Source: UBA2336 sp031395485 (GTDB lineage Bacteria; Bacteroidota; Bacteroidia; Cytophagales; Cyclobacteriaceae). Taken from it: DNA of 64,000 nucleotides. The first letter of the stretch is position 1; every line of letters starts with the position of its first letter. A program made the translations under genes and the position numbers. Under the pieces are notes generated by a model. The model saw nothing but the letters and a program-made list of their open reading frames with translations. It did not search any database and was not told where the DNA came from. This document shows positions 8,520 through 16,349 of this stretch, piece by piece. The stretch covers positions 1 to 64,000 of the forward strand of contig JANNUS010000006.1 of NCBI GenBank assembly GCA_031395485.1, given 5' to 3'.

Positions 8520-9554
8520 ATGTCCACGACAGCAAAAGCAAATAAGACCGAGCCAACCAAAGCCAAGGTTGAGTTTTCGAAAGAGACCTATCTATTTTGG
8601 TATGAGAGCATGTTGCTGATGCGCAAGTTTGAAGAAAAGGCCGGGCAACTTTATGGACAACAGAAGATAAAAGGGTTTTGCCATTTATATATTGGCCAAG
8701 AAGCCTGCGTTGCTGGAGCTGTGACCGCGCTAACAAAAGATGATAAGTGGATAACTGCTTATCGCGATCATGCACATCCGTTGGCTCTAGGAACCGATCC
8801 CAAAGCAGTTATGGCCGAATTATATGGCAAGGAAACAGGGGTATCAAAAGGAAAAGGTGGCTCTATGCACATGTTTGATAAAGAGCATAATTTTTTTGGG
8901 GGTCATGGAATTGTTGGAGGTCAGGTGCCACTGGGTGCGGGTATTGCGTTTACCGAAAAATATAATAAGACTGGCAACCTGTGTATATGCTATATGGGTG
9001 ATGGCGCTGTACGACAAGGAGCTTTCCACGAAGCGTTAAACATGGCCATGCTCTGGAAACTTCCCGCAATATTTGTGATTGAAAATAATGGCTATGCTAT
9101 GGGTACCTCCGTGAAAAGGACTTCTAACGTAACTGATTTATTTACGCTCGGTGAGGCATTCGATATGCCGTCAGAGGCCGTAGACGCAATGAGTGTGGAG
9201 GCGGTACATAAGGCTGTTTCACGAGCATCGGAACGCGCGAAGAAAGGAGATGGGCCAACATTGCTAGAATTTAGAACTTATCGCTATAAAGGTCACTCTA
9301 TGTCTGATCCTGCAAAATACAGAAGTAAGGACGAGGTTGAAGAATACAAGGGACGAGATCCGGTTGAGGTTGTTAGACGTACCATTTTTGAAAATAAACT
9401 TGCTTCTGAGAAAGAGATTGAGGCTATCGAACAACGCGTTAACCAGCAAGTAGAAGAAAGTGTAACGTTTGCTGAAGAGTCTAAATTCCCTGATCCGTCT
9501 GAAGCCTTTACAGATATCTATCAAGAACCAAATTATCCCCTTATTACTGATTAG
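8520..9554 (+). CDS. pdhA: Pyruvate dehydrogenase E1 component, alpha subunit
   Basis: This is the thiamine-diphosphate-dependent decarboxylase subunit that feeds pyruvate into acetyl-CoA together with E1-beta. The 344 residues carry IGQEACVAGAVTAL, YRDHAHPLALG, the lipoyl-region motif GGSMHMFD and the ThDP motif starting GDGAVRQGAFHEALNMAM and closing with ENNGYAMGTS. The start at 8520 (MSTTAKANK) is preferred to an upstream TTG because the promoter lies between them. The beta subunit is not in this window. Confidence 0.95.
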   Translation: MSTTAKANKTEPTKAKVEFSKETYLFWYESMLLMRKFEEKAGQLYGQQKIKGFCHLYIGQEACVAGAVTALTKDDKWITAYRDHAHPLALGTDPKAVMAELYGKETGVSKGKGGSMHMFDKEHNFFGGHGIVGGQVPLGAGIAFTEKYNKTGNLCICYMGDGAVRQGAFHEALNMAMLWKLPAIFVIENNGYAMGTSVKRTSNVTDLFTLGEAFDMPSEAVDAMSVEAVHKAVSRASERAKKGDGPTLLEFRTYRYKGHSMSDPAKYRSKDEVEEYKGRDPVEVVRRTIFENKLASEKEIEAIEQRVNQQVEESVTFAEESKFPDPSEAFTDIYQEPNYPLITD

Positions 9555-9561
9555 ACTCAAC

Positions 9562-9592
9562 TTTGTTTAATATTCAGTAATTAGTAGTTTTG
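9562..9592 (+). promoter_or_regulatory. Consensus Bacteroidota promoter of the TPR gene
   Basis: TTTG (9562-9565), exactly 19 bases, then TAGTTTTG (9585-9592) is a perfect match to TTTG-N19-TAnnTTTG. It lies 43 bases before the ATG at 9636, in the gap after pdhA. Confidence 0.75.
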
Positions 9593-9635
9593 CGCCCCCT
9601 GACTAAATAGTCTGGGGGCTTAATTTTTAAGTGAA

Positions 9636-10325
9636 ATGGCAAAGAAAGTAGATCATCAAAACGAATTAATAGAAAACCCTGCCGCCCTGGCTGAGAAACT
9701 TGAAGGTGCTGAGCATTGGATTGAAAAACACCCTAAAATTATTTTTAGCATTGTTGGGGCATTACTTCTGGCGGTTGCAGGATATTTTGGATTTAATTAC
9801 TATAAAGATTCACAAGATGTGCAGGCACAAAAAGAAATGTTTCAGGCCGTATACTATTTTGAGGCTGACAGTCTAACACAAGCGTTGAATGGCGATGGGA
9901 ACAATTTAGGGTTCATTGATATTATTGAAGAATACAAGTTCAGTGACGCTGCTAATCTCGCTCATTTTTATGCTGGTGTGTGTTACCTGAAGCAAGGGAA
10001 TTTCGATGCTGCAGTTCTTTACTTAAAAGATTACAGCTCGAATGATCTTTTGGTTCAGCCGCGCGCGTATAGCTTAATTGGAGATGCATACATGGAACTT
10101 CAGAAATATGAAGACGCTGCTACTTATTATTCAAAAGCAGCTTCCTACAAGCCAAACAAATATTATACGCCAGCATATTTAATGAAGGAAGCACTCGCCT
10201 ATGAAAAGCTAAATAAAAACGATAAGGCAAGCGAAGCCTATGAAAAAATTATTACCCAGTTTTGGGATTCCCCTGAGTATCAAAATGCAGTTAAGCTAAA
10301 AGCACGACTCGAAACAAATTCTTAA
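9636..10325 (+). CDS. Membrane-anchored tetratricopeptide repeat protein
   Basis: This 229-residue protein has a short cytoplasmic N terminus, one membrane helix (IIFSIVGALLLAVAGYFGF, about residues 33-51) and a C-terminal domain of TPR-like helical repeats (AHFYAGVCYLKQGNFDAAVLY; AYSLIGDAYMELQKYEDAATYY). The layout resembles YfgM-type ancillary proteins of the Sec machinery; the role here is not shown. It has its own consensus promoter and a terminator, so it is a single-gene unit. Confidence 0.8.
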   Translation: MAKKVDHQNELIENPAALAEKLEGAEHWIEKHPKIIFSIVGALLLAVAGYFGFNYYKDSQDVQAQKEMFQAVYYFEADSLTQALNGDGNNLGFIDIIEEYKFSDAANLAHFYAGVCYLKQGNFDAAVLYLKDYSSNDLLVQPRAYSLIGDAYMELQKYEDAATYYSKAASYKPNKYYTPAYLMKEALAYEKLNKNDKASEAYEKIITQFWDSPEYQNAVKLKARLETNS

Positions 10326-10345
10326 AATATTTTACTTTACATTAG

Positions 10346-10372
10346 AAGGGATAGAAACACTATCCCTTTTTT
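10346..10372 (+). terminator. Rho-independent terminator after the TPR gene
   Basis: Stem AAGGGATAG/CTATCCCTT with a 5-base loop is followed by a run of T, 20 bases past the TPR gene stop. This is a textbook intrinsic terminator. Confidence 0.85.
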
Positions 10373-10392
10373 ATTACCCCTCACCCCTCAAT

Positions 10393-10416
10393 CTCCTCTC
10401 CCTTGGGAGAGAGGAG
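10393..10416. repeat. CTCCTCTCCC palindrome upstream of ribH
   Basis: CTCCTCTCCC and GGGAGAGAGGAG pair with a 2-base bulge around a short loop. This resembles the unit at 4877-4895. It sits 15 bases before the ribH ATG, inside its leader, so it could affect ribosome access. No FMN riboswitch-like structure is visible in the short gap. Confidence 0.55.
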
Positions 10417-10430
10417 AAAAAATAAGATAT

Positions 10431-10898
10431 ATGGCAGGAACATTAAAATCCGGAAAAGTTAAAAGCAACAATCTTTCAAATAAGAAATTCGCCCTGGTAG
10501 TAGCTGAATGGAATGAAGATATTACCGAAGCTCTTTTTGAAGGCGCCCTAGCTTGCTTGCTGGCTCATGGAGTAAAAAGGGGGAACATCATCCGTAAAAA
10601 TGTTCCGGGCAGTTTTGAATTAACGCTTGGGTCGTTGTGGATGGCCGAGAGAAAAAATATTAATGCAGTGCTGTGTTTAGGGTGCATAATTCAGGGCGAT
10701 ACCCCTCATTTCGATTATATCTGTCAGGCAGTAGCAAATGGCATAACCGAAGTAAATATTAAAACTAAAAAACCTGTAGTTTTTGGTGTGCTTACAACAC
10801 TTAATAAACAACAAGCCTTAGAGCGAGCTGGTGGAAAGCTTGGAAATAAGGGTGAAGAAGCCGCGCTGACCGCGATTAAGATGCTGGATTTCAATTGA
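10431..10898 (+). CDS. ribH: 6,7-dimethyl-8-ribityllumazine synthase
   Basis: RibH condenses 5-amino-6-ribitylaminouracil with dihydroxybutanone phosphate, the penultimate step of riboflavin synthesis. The 155-residue product has FALVVAEWNEDITEAL, the substrate-binding VPGSFELTLGSLWMAE, the loop GCIIQGDTPHFDYICQAVANGI, and PVVFGVLTTLNKQQALERAGG near the C terminus. Length is normal. No other riboflavin gene is adjacent. Confidence 0.97.
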   Translation: MAGTLKSGKVKSNNLSNKKFALVVAEWNEDITEALFEGALACLLAHGVKRGNIIRKNVPGSFELTLGSLWMAERKNINAVLCLGCIIQGDTPHFDYICQAVANGITEVNIKTKKPVVFGVLTTLNKQQALERAGGKLGNKGEEAALTAIKMLDFN

Positions 10899-10979
10899 CT
10901 TTTTTTCAGGTCAGCACTCAGGTTAAATCCCTAAAAAATAGGAGGCTTTTAAAACCCTCTTCCTGCTAAAATTAGTTTG

Positions 10980-11681
10980 TTAGTTGCCTCCGATTTTGGT
11001 ACTAAATTCCTTTAAGCCTGCAAAACTTGCTGAGTCCAGTCTGTGCCTCGCGTGGTATTTACCGGTAGGCAAATCAGATAATGTAACATCATTACACATC
11101 CGCGATACTTTAACATAACTTGTAGCTGCCGTATTTATCTTGGACACGACTGCCGCAATTACCAAACCGGCCAAGCCACTGTTGCTTGGCGGTTTTATGG
11201 AAGTGTCATACACTAAATTTCCCTTTCGTTGAAACAGTACGTTGTTCGTTTTGGTTGACTTTAAAACATACTCAATCTGAATCTCAACATTATCAGTAAC
11301 CCCATTCTTTTTCCACTTCGTAACCGTAGTAAATAAGACGGCATCGGCACCAAAAACTTCTCCAAATTTTTGCAGTGGAGCCTCCACAAACCTCTCTGTG
11401 TCGTTTGCGCTTTCACTTCTTAAAATCTCCTGCCCCATAAAAGGTGGAATCACATAATATCCCATATCGGATAGAGATGTTGTTAAAGTTGTATAAAAGA
11501 AATCCTTCACCTCAACATTGTTGGTCTTGTTTATGGGCAGCATAACAAGTATGGAAACTGGAGCCTCTTTATACAAATCTTTATACACCTGTATTTTTGT
11601 TAACGGTGCTGCTGCTTTTTTTGCGCAGCTCGAAAGTCCAAAACAAATTACGAAGAGGATAAGAAATTTAATCATTCTCAT
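10980..11681 (-). CDS. DUF799/GNA1162-family lipoprotein
   Basis: The 233-residue product has a lipoprotein signal (lipobox around LSSC, Cys about 19) and the body of the DUF799 family (VSILVMLPINKTNNVEVKDF, TTLTTSLSDMGYYVIPPFM), known from the Neisseria antigen GNA1162. It is the last of four coupled genes; its ATG overlaps the DUF4810 stop by 4 bases. The family is thought to sit in the outer membrane beside a CsgG-like protein, but the function is unproven. Confidence 0.85.
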   Translation of the reverse strand: MRMIKFLILFVICFGLSSCAKKAAAPLTKIQVYKDLYKEAPVSILVMLPINKTNNVEVKDFFYTTLTTSLSDMGYYVIPPFMGQEILRSESANDTERFVEAPLQKFGEVFGADAVLFTTVTKWKKNGVTDNVEIQIEYVLKSTKTNNVLFQRKGNLVYDTSIKPPSNSGLAGLVIAAVVSKINTAATSYVKVSRMCNDVTLSDLPTGKYHARHRLDSASFAGLKEFSTKIGGN

Positions 11682-12025
11682 TTTTCTGCCATTTTTAAAA
11701 TGCTATCAATAAACGTTGTTGACTCCGGGTATAATGACTTCTCTTTAATAAGCCATTGCTTTCCCTCCTGTGTTTTACCTTGCCGCATCAGAAAAAATCC
11801 GAAATCACCACAAATACCAGGTGGTATTTTACCGCTCGACCCCTTTGCTGTATTCTTGGCTATGTCTGTAAACGAAACCATTAACTTTTGAAAATCTGCT
11901 TCTTCATTTCCTTTAACAGCCTTATATGAAAGATCTTCATACGCTCCCCAGTAATAAATAGGTTTGGGCACAGTAATACATGAACTCAAGATTGCCAGCA
12001 TTAATAAACTAATAACTACCCTCAT
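11678..12025 (-). CDS. DUF4810 small lipoprotein
   Basis: This 115-residue lipoprotein has signal MRVVISLLMLAILSSC with Cys at 16, then YYWGAYEDLSYKAVKG, the hallmark of DUF4810, and helical repeats (FGFFLMRQGKTQEGKQWL). In Neisseria the same family lies between CsgG-like and GNA1162 genes, as here. Both ends overlap neighbours by 4 bases, so all four genes are co-translated. Function unknown. Confidence 0.82.
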   Translation of the reverse strand: MRVVISLLMLAILSSCITVPKPIYYWGAYEDLSYKAVKGNEEADFQKLMVSFTDIAKNTAKGSSGKIPPGICGDFGFFLMRQGKTQEGKQWLIKEKSLYPESTTFIDSILKMAEK

Positions 12026-12351
12026 GGCAAACTGATTTTTTTGGTTTCTTGAAGTGAGATTAAAAGACTTTGCGAGTACACAACCTTATTTTGATACATC
12101 ACCTTAACAGTGTGTTTTCCCGTTGGGGCCTTTATACGTCTTTCAACTTTCGATAGCTTCCCTTCCTCCACCACCTCCACTATTTGAGGCTGATTGTTAT
12201 CTATTGAAACCATTACTCCGGCCTGATATTTCTTTGGGTCACCTACAATTGAAAGGAGCCCCACATCTTCTTTTCCTCCAGAGGATGTTTTATAAGCCCC
12301 AGCGCAAGATATTAACGCAAGGAAACCACAGATAAAAAATATATTTTTCAT
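12022..12351 (-). CDS. Small lipoprotein of unknown function in CsgG operon
   Basis: I do not recognise this 109-residue protein. It has a lipoprotein signal (MKNIFFICGFLALISC, Cys 16), a polar linker, and a C-terminal beta-rich stretch (KAPTGKHTVKVMYQNKVVYSQ) reminiscent of PEGA-like domains. It starts 3 bases after csgG ends and overlaps the DUF4810 start, so it belongs to the operon. The comparable Neisseria cluster has no gene in this slot, as far as I recall. Confidence 0.7.
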   Translation of the reverse strand: MKNIFFICGFLALISCAGAYKTSSGGKEDVGLLSIVGDPKKYQAGVMVSIDNNQPQIVEVVEEGKLSKVERRIKAPTGKHTVKVMYQNKVVYSQSLLISLQETKKISLP

Positions 12352-12354
12352 GAT

Positions 12355-13275
12355 CTATTTTATTTGAGCGATGTAATAATTTGAAACTGCCGCGACATCA
12401 ATACTACCTTCAACAAATGAAACAATTGAATACTCTGAGTCAACTGTTTCGCCACCCAGTAAATCAATTTTTATTTTACCAATCGTTTTTCCCGGGAGCT
12501 CAATCATCATTCCGGTTTGTGGGTTTTTGGTGGTTTTCCCTTTTTGAATTACAGCGTACACATCACCAACTTTTATACCTTGACTTTTGCCACCTGAGAT
12601 TATAAAAGTTGCATCTTCAACTGAAATAAAATAGGATTTCCAGGGTCGATCCATACACTTATTCATTATGTTTTCTACCAGCTTGGAGATAGCCGCTGAA
12701 ATGGCCTTGTCATCAAGCGAAGCATCGTAGTCGGCTGTTTTACCGTAACCCATGGTTTGCTTAGCTGAAGTTTCCGCCTCGCCTTTTGCCTCTTCAGAAT
12801 AGATTACTTGACCTGTAGATACATCTACTAGTCGTATACTAACCCCAGCATTTACTTTTTGATTTTTAGTCCGGCTGAACACTTTTTCGTCTCCGGTAGT
12901 AGACCGACCAAACTCTGTTACCGAACCAATAATCAAATAGTCGGCTCCTACTTTTTGATAATTAACCTCTGCAATTTTTGTTTCATCCATAATTTTATCA
13001 AAATCCTGCCGCTCAATTAGTATGAATTTTTCTGTAGCTGCCAATTTTGTTGCTAAAATATCGGAAGCCTGCTTTTCAATTGGGTTTCGGTTTTCTTTAT
13101 CGTAAAAAATACCCTTTGCATAGGTGGTCTCATTCGAGAAGCGAGCAATAGCAACTTTTCGTTTTAATGATTGCTGCTGGCCTTGTGCATCAACTGCTAT
13201 ACCAACGCATAGTTGTAATGCAACTAAACCTCGGAACAAAAACATTTTTACTGATGGATAATTTTGCGCGATCAT
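12355..13275 (-). CDS. CsgG/HfaB-like curli-type secretion protein
   Basis: This 306-residue protein has the CsgG-family core: KRKVAIARFSNETTYAKG, then LATKLAATEKFILIERQDFDKIM, VGADYLIIGSVTEFG and VSIRLVDVSTGQVIYSEEAKGEAE. The N terminus is a signal peptide; a second start at 13245 (MFLFRGLVALQLCVG) gives a cleaner one. No clear lipobox is seen, unlike classical CsgG. The C-terminal 100 residues (GKSQGIKVGDVYAVIQKGKT) form an extra domain. It leads an operon with three lipoproteins. A secretion pore or an LpoB-like activator role are both possible. Confidence 0.82.
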   Translation of the reverse strand: MIAQNYPSVKMFLFRGLVALQLCVGIAVDAQGQQQSLKRKVAIARFSNETTYAKGIFYDKENRNPIEKQASDILATKLAATEKFILIERQDFDKIMDETKIAEVNYQKVGADYLIIGSVTEFGRSTTGDEKVFSRTKNQKVNAGVSIRLVDVSTGQVIYSEEAKGEAETSAKQTMGYGKTADYDASLDDKAISAAISKLVENIMNKCMDRPWKSYFISVEDATFIISGGKSQGIKVGDVYAVIQKGKTTKNPQTGMMIELPGKTIGKIKIDLLGGETVDSEYSIVSFVEGSIDVAAVSNYYIAQIK

Positions 13276-13278
13276 GGG

Positions 13279-13296
13279 TTACTAATTTGGTAAAAA
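13279..13296. promoter_or_regulatory. Possible Lrp-type half-site upstream of the CsgG operon
   Basis: TTACTAATTTGGTAA is an imperfect palindrome 4 bases before the CsgG start. Within it, ATTTGGTAAAAA (13285-13296) is identical over 12 bases to 17365-17376 in front of the Lrp/AsnC gene, in the same orientation to the gene. Binding by that regulator is inference. Confidence 0.35.
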
Positions 13297-13388
13297 ATTA
13301 CTTAAGAAGTATGAATCATTAACAACTTCAATGCCAACTTTAAGCTCAAGCCATTTGCTTTACTAAAAGAAAAAACGATATGCAAATA

Positions 13389-14720
13389 TCACATATTCTT
13401 AACTATTTCCTTCGCAAACTCAGAACACTTTAATAGTGTTGCCCCCTCCATCTGCCGATGGAAATCATACGTAACTCGCTTGGAAGCAATTGCTTTCGCC
13501 ATCCCGCTGTTTATCAGGTCAGCGGCTTCCAGCCAGCCCATATACTCAAGCATCATTACACCCGAAAGAACTAATGATCCAGGATTTACTTTGTCCTGAC
13601 CTGTATACTTTGGTGCGGTACCATGTGTAGCCTCAAAAATTGCATGACCGGTGATGTAATTGATGTTGGCACCTGGCGCAATTCCAATACCGCCTACTTG
13701 TGCCGCCAGCGCATCGCTTACATAATCACCATTTAAGTTCAGCGTAGCGATCACATCAAAATCTTCCGGGCGCGTCAGTATTTGTTGCAGGGTTATATCT
13801 GCAATCGCATCTTTGATGAGGATTTTTCCAGAAGCAAGTGCAGCTTTCTGTTCTGCATTCGCGGCCTCTTCGCCTTTTTCCTTTTTTGTTTTTTCCCATT
13901 TGTTCCACGTGTACACTTGATCCCCAAAATATTCTTCAGCAACCCAATAACCCCAATCGCGAAAGGCTCCTTCCGTAAATTTCATGATGTTACCCTTGTG
14001 TACCAGCGTTACCGACTTTCGCTTATGCTTAACCGCGTAGGCAATAGCGCTGTGAATTAATCGCACGCTGCCGCTCCAACTGACGGGCTTAATTCCAATT
14101 CCAACATTCACCTCATTCTTTACATTGGTTGCGCCCACTTTTTTCCAGAACTCTTCAGATTTTTCTTTTGTGTTGAAGCGTATCTTGCTAAACTCTTTCG
14201 GAAATTCCTTCGCTATGAAATCCAATACCTTTTGTGCTTCGGGTGAACCTGCAGAAAATTCTATCCCGGCATAAATATCTTCTGTATTCTCGCGGAAAAG
14301 AACCACGTCTACTGCGCCCGGGTTTTTCACCGGTGAGGGCACACCTTCATACCAACGAACCGGGCGAAGGCAAACATAGAGATCAAGAATTTGGCGCAAG
14401 GCAACATTAAGCGAACGAATGCCACCACCTACGGGTGTTGCAAGCGGGCCTTTAATACCTACTAAGTAATCCCTAAAAATATCAAGTGTTTCATCGGGCA
14501 GCCAACTACCGGTTTTCTTAAACGATTTTTCACCGGCCATTACTTCTTTCCAATTAATTTTTCGCTTTCCCCCATAGGCTTTTGCCACAGCACTATCGAA
14601 CACTAACTGAGAAGCAGGCCAAATATCTGTTCCGGTGCCATCCCCTTCAATAAAAGGAATGGTAGGGTTATCCGGAACCGTTAGCTTTCCGTTACTGATA
14701 GTAATTTTCTGATCGCTCAT
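13389..14720 (-). CDS. icd: Isocitrate dehydrogenase, NADP-dependent
   Basis: Icd oxidises isocitrate to 2-oxoglutarate in the TCA cycle. The 443-residue protein has FIEGDGTGTDIWPAS near the start, GGIRSLNVALRQ (with the Ser that E. coli AceK phosphorylates), LVHKGNIMKFTEGAFRDWGY, and the C-terminal GTAPKYTGQDKVNPGS. These place it in the E. coli-type homodimeric family. The gene stands alone, 114 bases from the CsgG operon, with a palindromic repeat in its leader. Confidence 0.96.
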   Translation of the reverse strand: MSDQKITISNGKLTVPDNPTIPFIEGDGTGTDIWPASQLVFDSAVAKAYGGKRKINWKEVMAGEKSFKKTGSWLPDETLDIFRDYLVGIKGPLATPVGGGIRSLNVALRQILDLYVCLRPVRWYEGVPSPVKNPGAVDVVLFRENTEDIYAGIEFSAGSPEAQKVLDFIAKEFPKEFSKIRFNTKEKSEEFWKKVGATNVKNEVNVGIGIKPVSWSGSVRLIHSAIAYAVKHKRKSVTLVHKGNIMKFTEGAFRDWGYWVAEEYFGDQVYTWNKWEKTKKEKGEEAANAEQKAALASGKILIKDAIADITLQQILTRPEDFDVIATLNLNGDYVSDALAAQVGGIGIAPGANINYITGHAIFEATHGTAPKYTGQDKVNPGSLVLSGVMMLEYMGWLEAADLINSGMAKAIASKRVTYDFHRQMEGATLLKCSEFAKEIVKNM

Positions 14721-14745
14721 ATCGTTTGATTTAAATACATTTTAG

Positions 14746-14773
14746 GAACCTGCCTTTGCCGGCAGGCAGGTTC
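14746..14773. repeat. GAACCTGCCT palindrome in the icd leader
   Basis: Perfect 10-bp arms GAACCTGCCT and AGGCAGGTTC enclose TTGCCGGC. It lies 25 bases before the icd ATG. The same CCTGCC/GGCAGG unit is at 43136-43156 and inside rdgB at 57613-57641. Confidence 0.75.
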
Positions 14774-14844
14774 GAAATTAAAAAAATAGCACTACAAATG
14801 AAGTTATTTTGCCAATACGGAACGTTTTTTAATAAAAATTAGCC

Positions 14845-15414
14845 ATGAAGACAATCCTAGTGCTCTTACTTTTCACCGTTCTGCTTTCTGTAAGGATGGC
14901 TCCAAACCCTGTAAATCGAGTTTGTTTAGCGGTCGAGGAAAAAAAATTGTATGACCTGATTATGGAATATCGGAAACAGAAAAAACTGAAATCGATTCCA
15001 CTATCTGCTAAGCTTACGTTAGTAGCGCAAACGCACGCAAAAGATCTATCCGAAAATTATAAGCCCTTCGATAGCAAATGCAATCTTCATAGTTGGTCGA
15101 AAAAAGGGAATTGGGAAGCGTGTTGTTATACCGATGACCACAAGAAAGCAGAATGCATGTGGAACAAACCAAAAGAAATTGCCGGGTATGAAAGTAGCGG
15201 TTACGAAATTTCATACTATAGTAGCGGTGGAGCCAACGCTATGGAAAGCCTTGCCGGATGGAAAGTGAGTCCAGGACATAACCGCGTAATGATAAATGGA
15301 GACAACTGGAAAAAAATAAATTGGAATGCGATTGGAATCGGAATCTATAAAGAATATGGGGTGGTTTGGTTTGGTGAATTAAAAGATGAAACTCTCCCTA
15401 CAAATTGCAATTGA
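14845..15414 (+). CDS. Secreted CAP-domain (SCP/PR1-like) protein
   Basis: The 189-residue product has an N-terminal signal peptide (MKTILVLLLFTVLLSV) and a CAP-like fold: an early helix (EEKKLYDLIMEYRKQKKLKSIPLSAKLTLVAQTHAKDL) followed by CNLHSWS and a Cys-rich loop (EACCYTDDHKKAEC). Further on come GHNRVMINGDNW and IGIGIYKEYGVVWFGEL. The histidines in HAKDL, LHSW and GHNR fit the CAP cavity. The target is unknown. It is divergent from icd, and no partner gene is adjacent. Confidence 0.75.
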   Translation: MKTILVLLLFTVLLSVRMAPNPVNRVCLAVEEKKLYDLIMEYRKQKKLKSIPLSAKLTLVAQTHAKDLSENYKPFDSKCNLHSWSKKGNWEACCYTDDHKKAECMWNKPKEIAGYESSGYEISYYSSGGANAMESLAGWKVSPGHNRVMINGDNWKKINWNAIGIGIYKEYGVVWFGELKDETLPTNCN

Positions 15415-15463
15415 CTTGTGGATTACATCCCCCAAACCCCCTTCAAAGAGTGACCCTATTGAA

Positions 15464-16282
15464 TTAATACATCTCGTCCGTATTCGGAAAATCTTTAGCC
15501 TTTACATCGCTAATATATTTAATGACTGCTGATGTAGCTACCGTATGAAGATCGGCATATCGTCTTAAAAAGCGAGGCTTAAAATCAATGTTAATACCCA
15601 GCATATCCTGCATTACCAATACCTGGCCATCCGTGTCAGGCCCTGCGCCAATACCGATGGTTGGTATCTGAATGGATTCAGAAACTTTTTTTGCCAGATC
15701 GGCCGGAATTTTTTCTAACACAATACCAAAGCAACCACATGCCTCCAAAAGTTTAGCGTCCTCTAAAAGTTTATTGGCTTCTACTTCCTCTTTTGCGCGA
15801 ACGGAATACGTGCCGAACTTATAAATTGATTGTGGTGTAAGACCCAAGTGACCCATTACGGGTATACCAGCCGTTAAAATTCTTTCTACGGAATCCTTTA
15901 CTTCGCTACCTCCCTCTAGCTTTACTGCATGTGCACCAGACTCTTTCATAATCCGGATCGATGACCTCAGTGCTTCACCTGAACTTCCCTGATATGAACC
16001 AAAGGGCAGGTCCACAACAACCAATGCTCGCTTCACTGCTTTAACTACCGAGGACGCGTGGTAAATCATCTGATCAAGGGTAATGGGCAATGTGGTTTCA
16101 TTTCCTGCCATCACGTTAGAGGCTGAGTCACCCACCAGGATAATATCCATGCCCGCGCCATCAATAATCTTAGCCATGCTAAAATCATACGCAGTAAGCA
16201 TGGCTATTTTCTCTCCGCGGTTTTTCATTTCCTGGAGCTGGTGCGTAGTGATTTTTTTTATTTCCTGTTTATGGACTGACAT
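15464..16282 (-). CDS. panB: 3-methyl-2-oxobutanoate hydroxymethyltransferase
   Basis: PanB transfers a hydroxymethyl group from methylene-tetrahydrofolate to 2-oxoisovalerate, the first step of pantothenate synthesis. The 272 residues have ILVGDSASNVMAGNETTLPI, VVVDLPFGSYQ, VKLEGG, GHLGLTPQS and GIGAGPDTDGQVLVMQDMLG. It is the last gene after lrp and pyrR; the 67-base gap shows no terminator. Confidence 0.97.
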   Translation of the reverse strand: MSVHKQEIKKITTHQLQEMKNRGEKIAMLTAYDFSMAKIIDGAGMDIILVGDSASNVMAGNETTLPITLDQMIYHASSVVKAVKRALVVVDLPFGSYQGSSGEALRSSIRIMKESGAHAVKLEGGSEVKDSVERILTAGIPVMGHLGLTPQSIYKFGTYSVRAKEEVEANKLLEDAKLLEACGCFGIVLEKIPADLAKKVSESIQIPTIGIGAGPDTDGQVLVMQDMLGINIDFKPRFLRRYADLHTVATSAVIKYISDVKAKDFPNTDEMY

Positions 16283-16349
16283 TCTATTGTTTCAGGTTAA
16301 GAGTTTAATGTTTAATGTTCAAAGTTCAGGTGTATCATACTCCTGGAAA

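Noticed and set aside
8410..8775. 121-codon minus-strand ORF over the pdhA start
   Set aside because: It is antisense to the pdhA promoter and N terminus, which are well supported.
10431..10898. FMN riboswitch upstream of ribH
   Set aside because: The gap between the TPR-gene terminator and ribH is about 60 bases, filled by a small palindrome; no conserved riboswitch core is seen.
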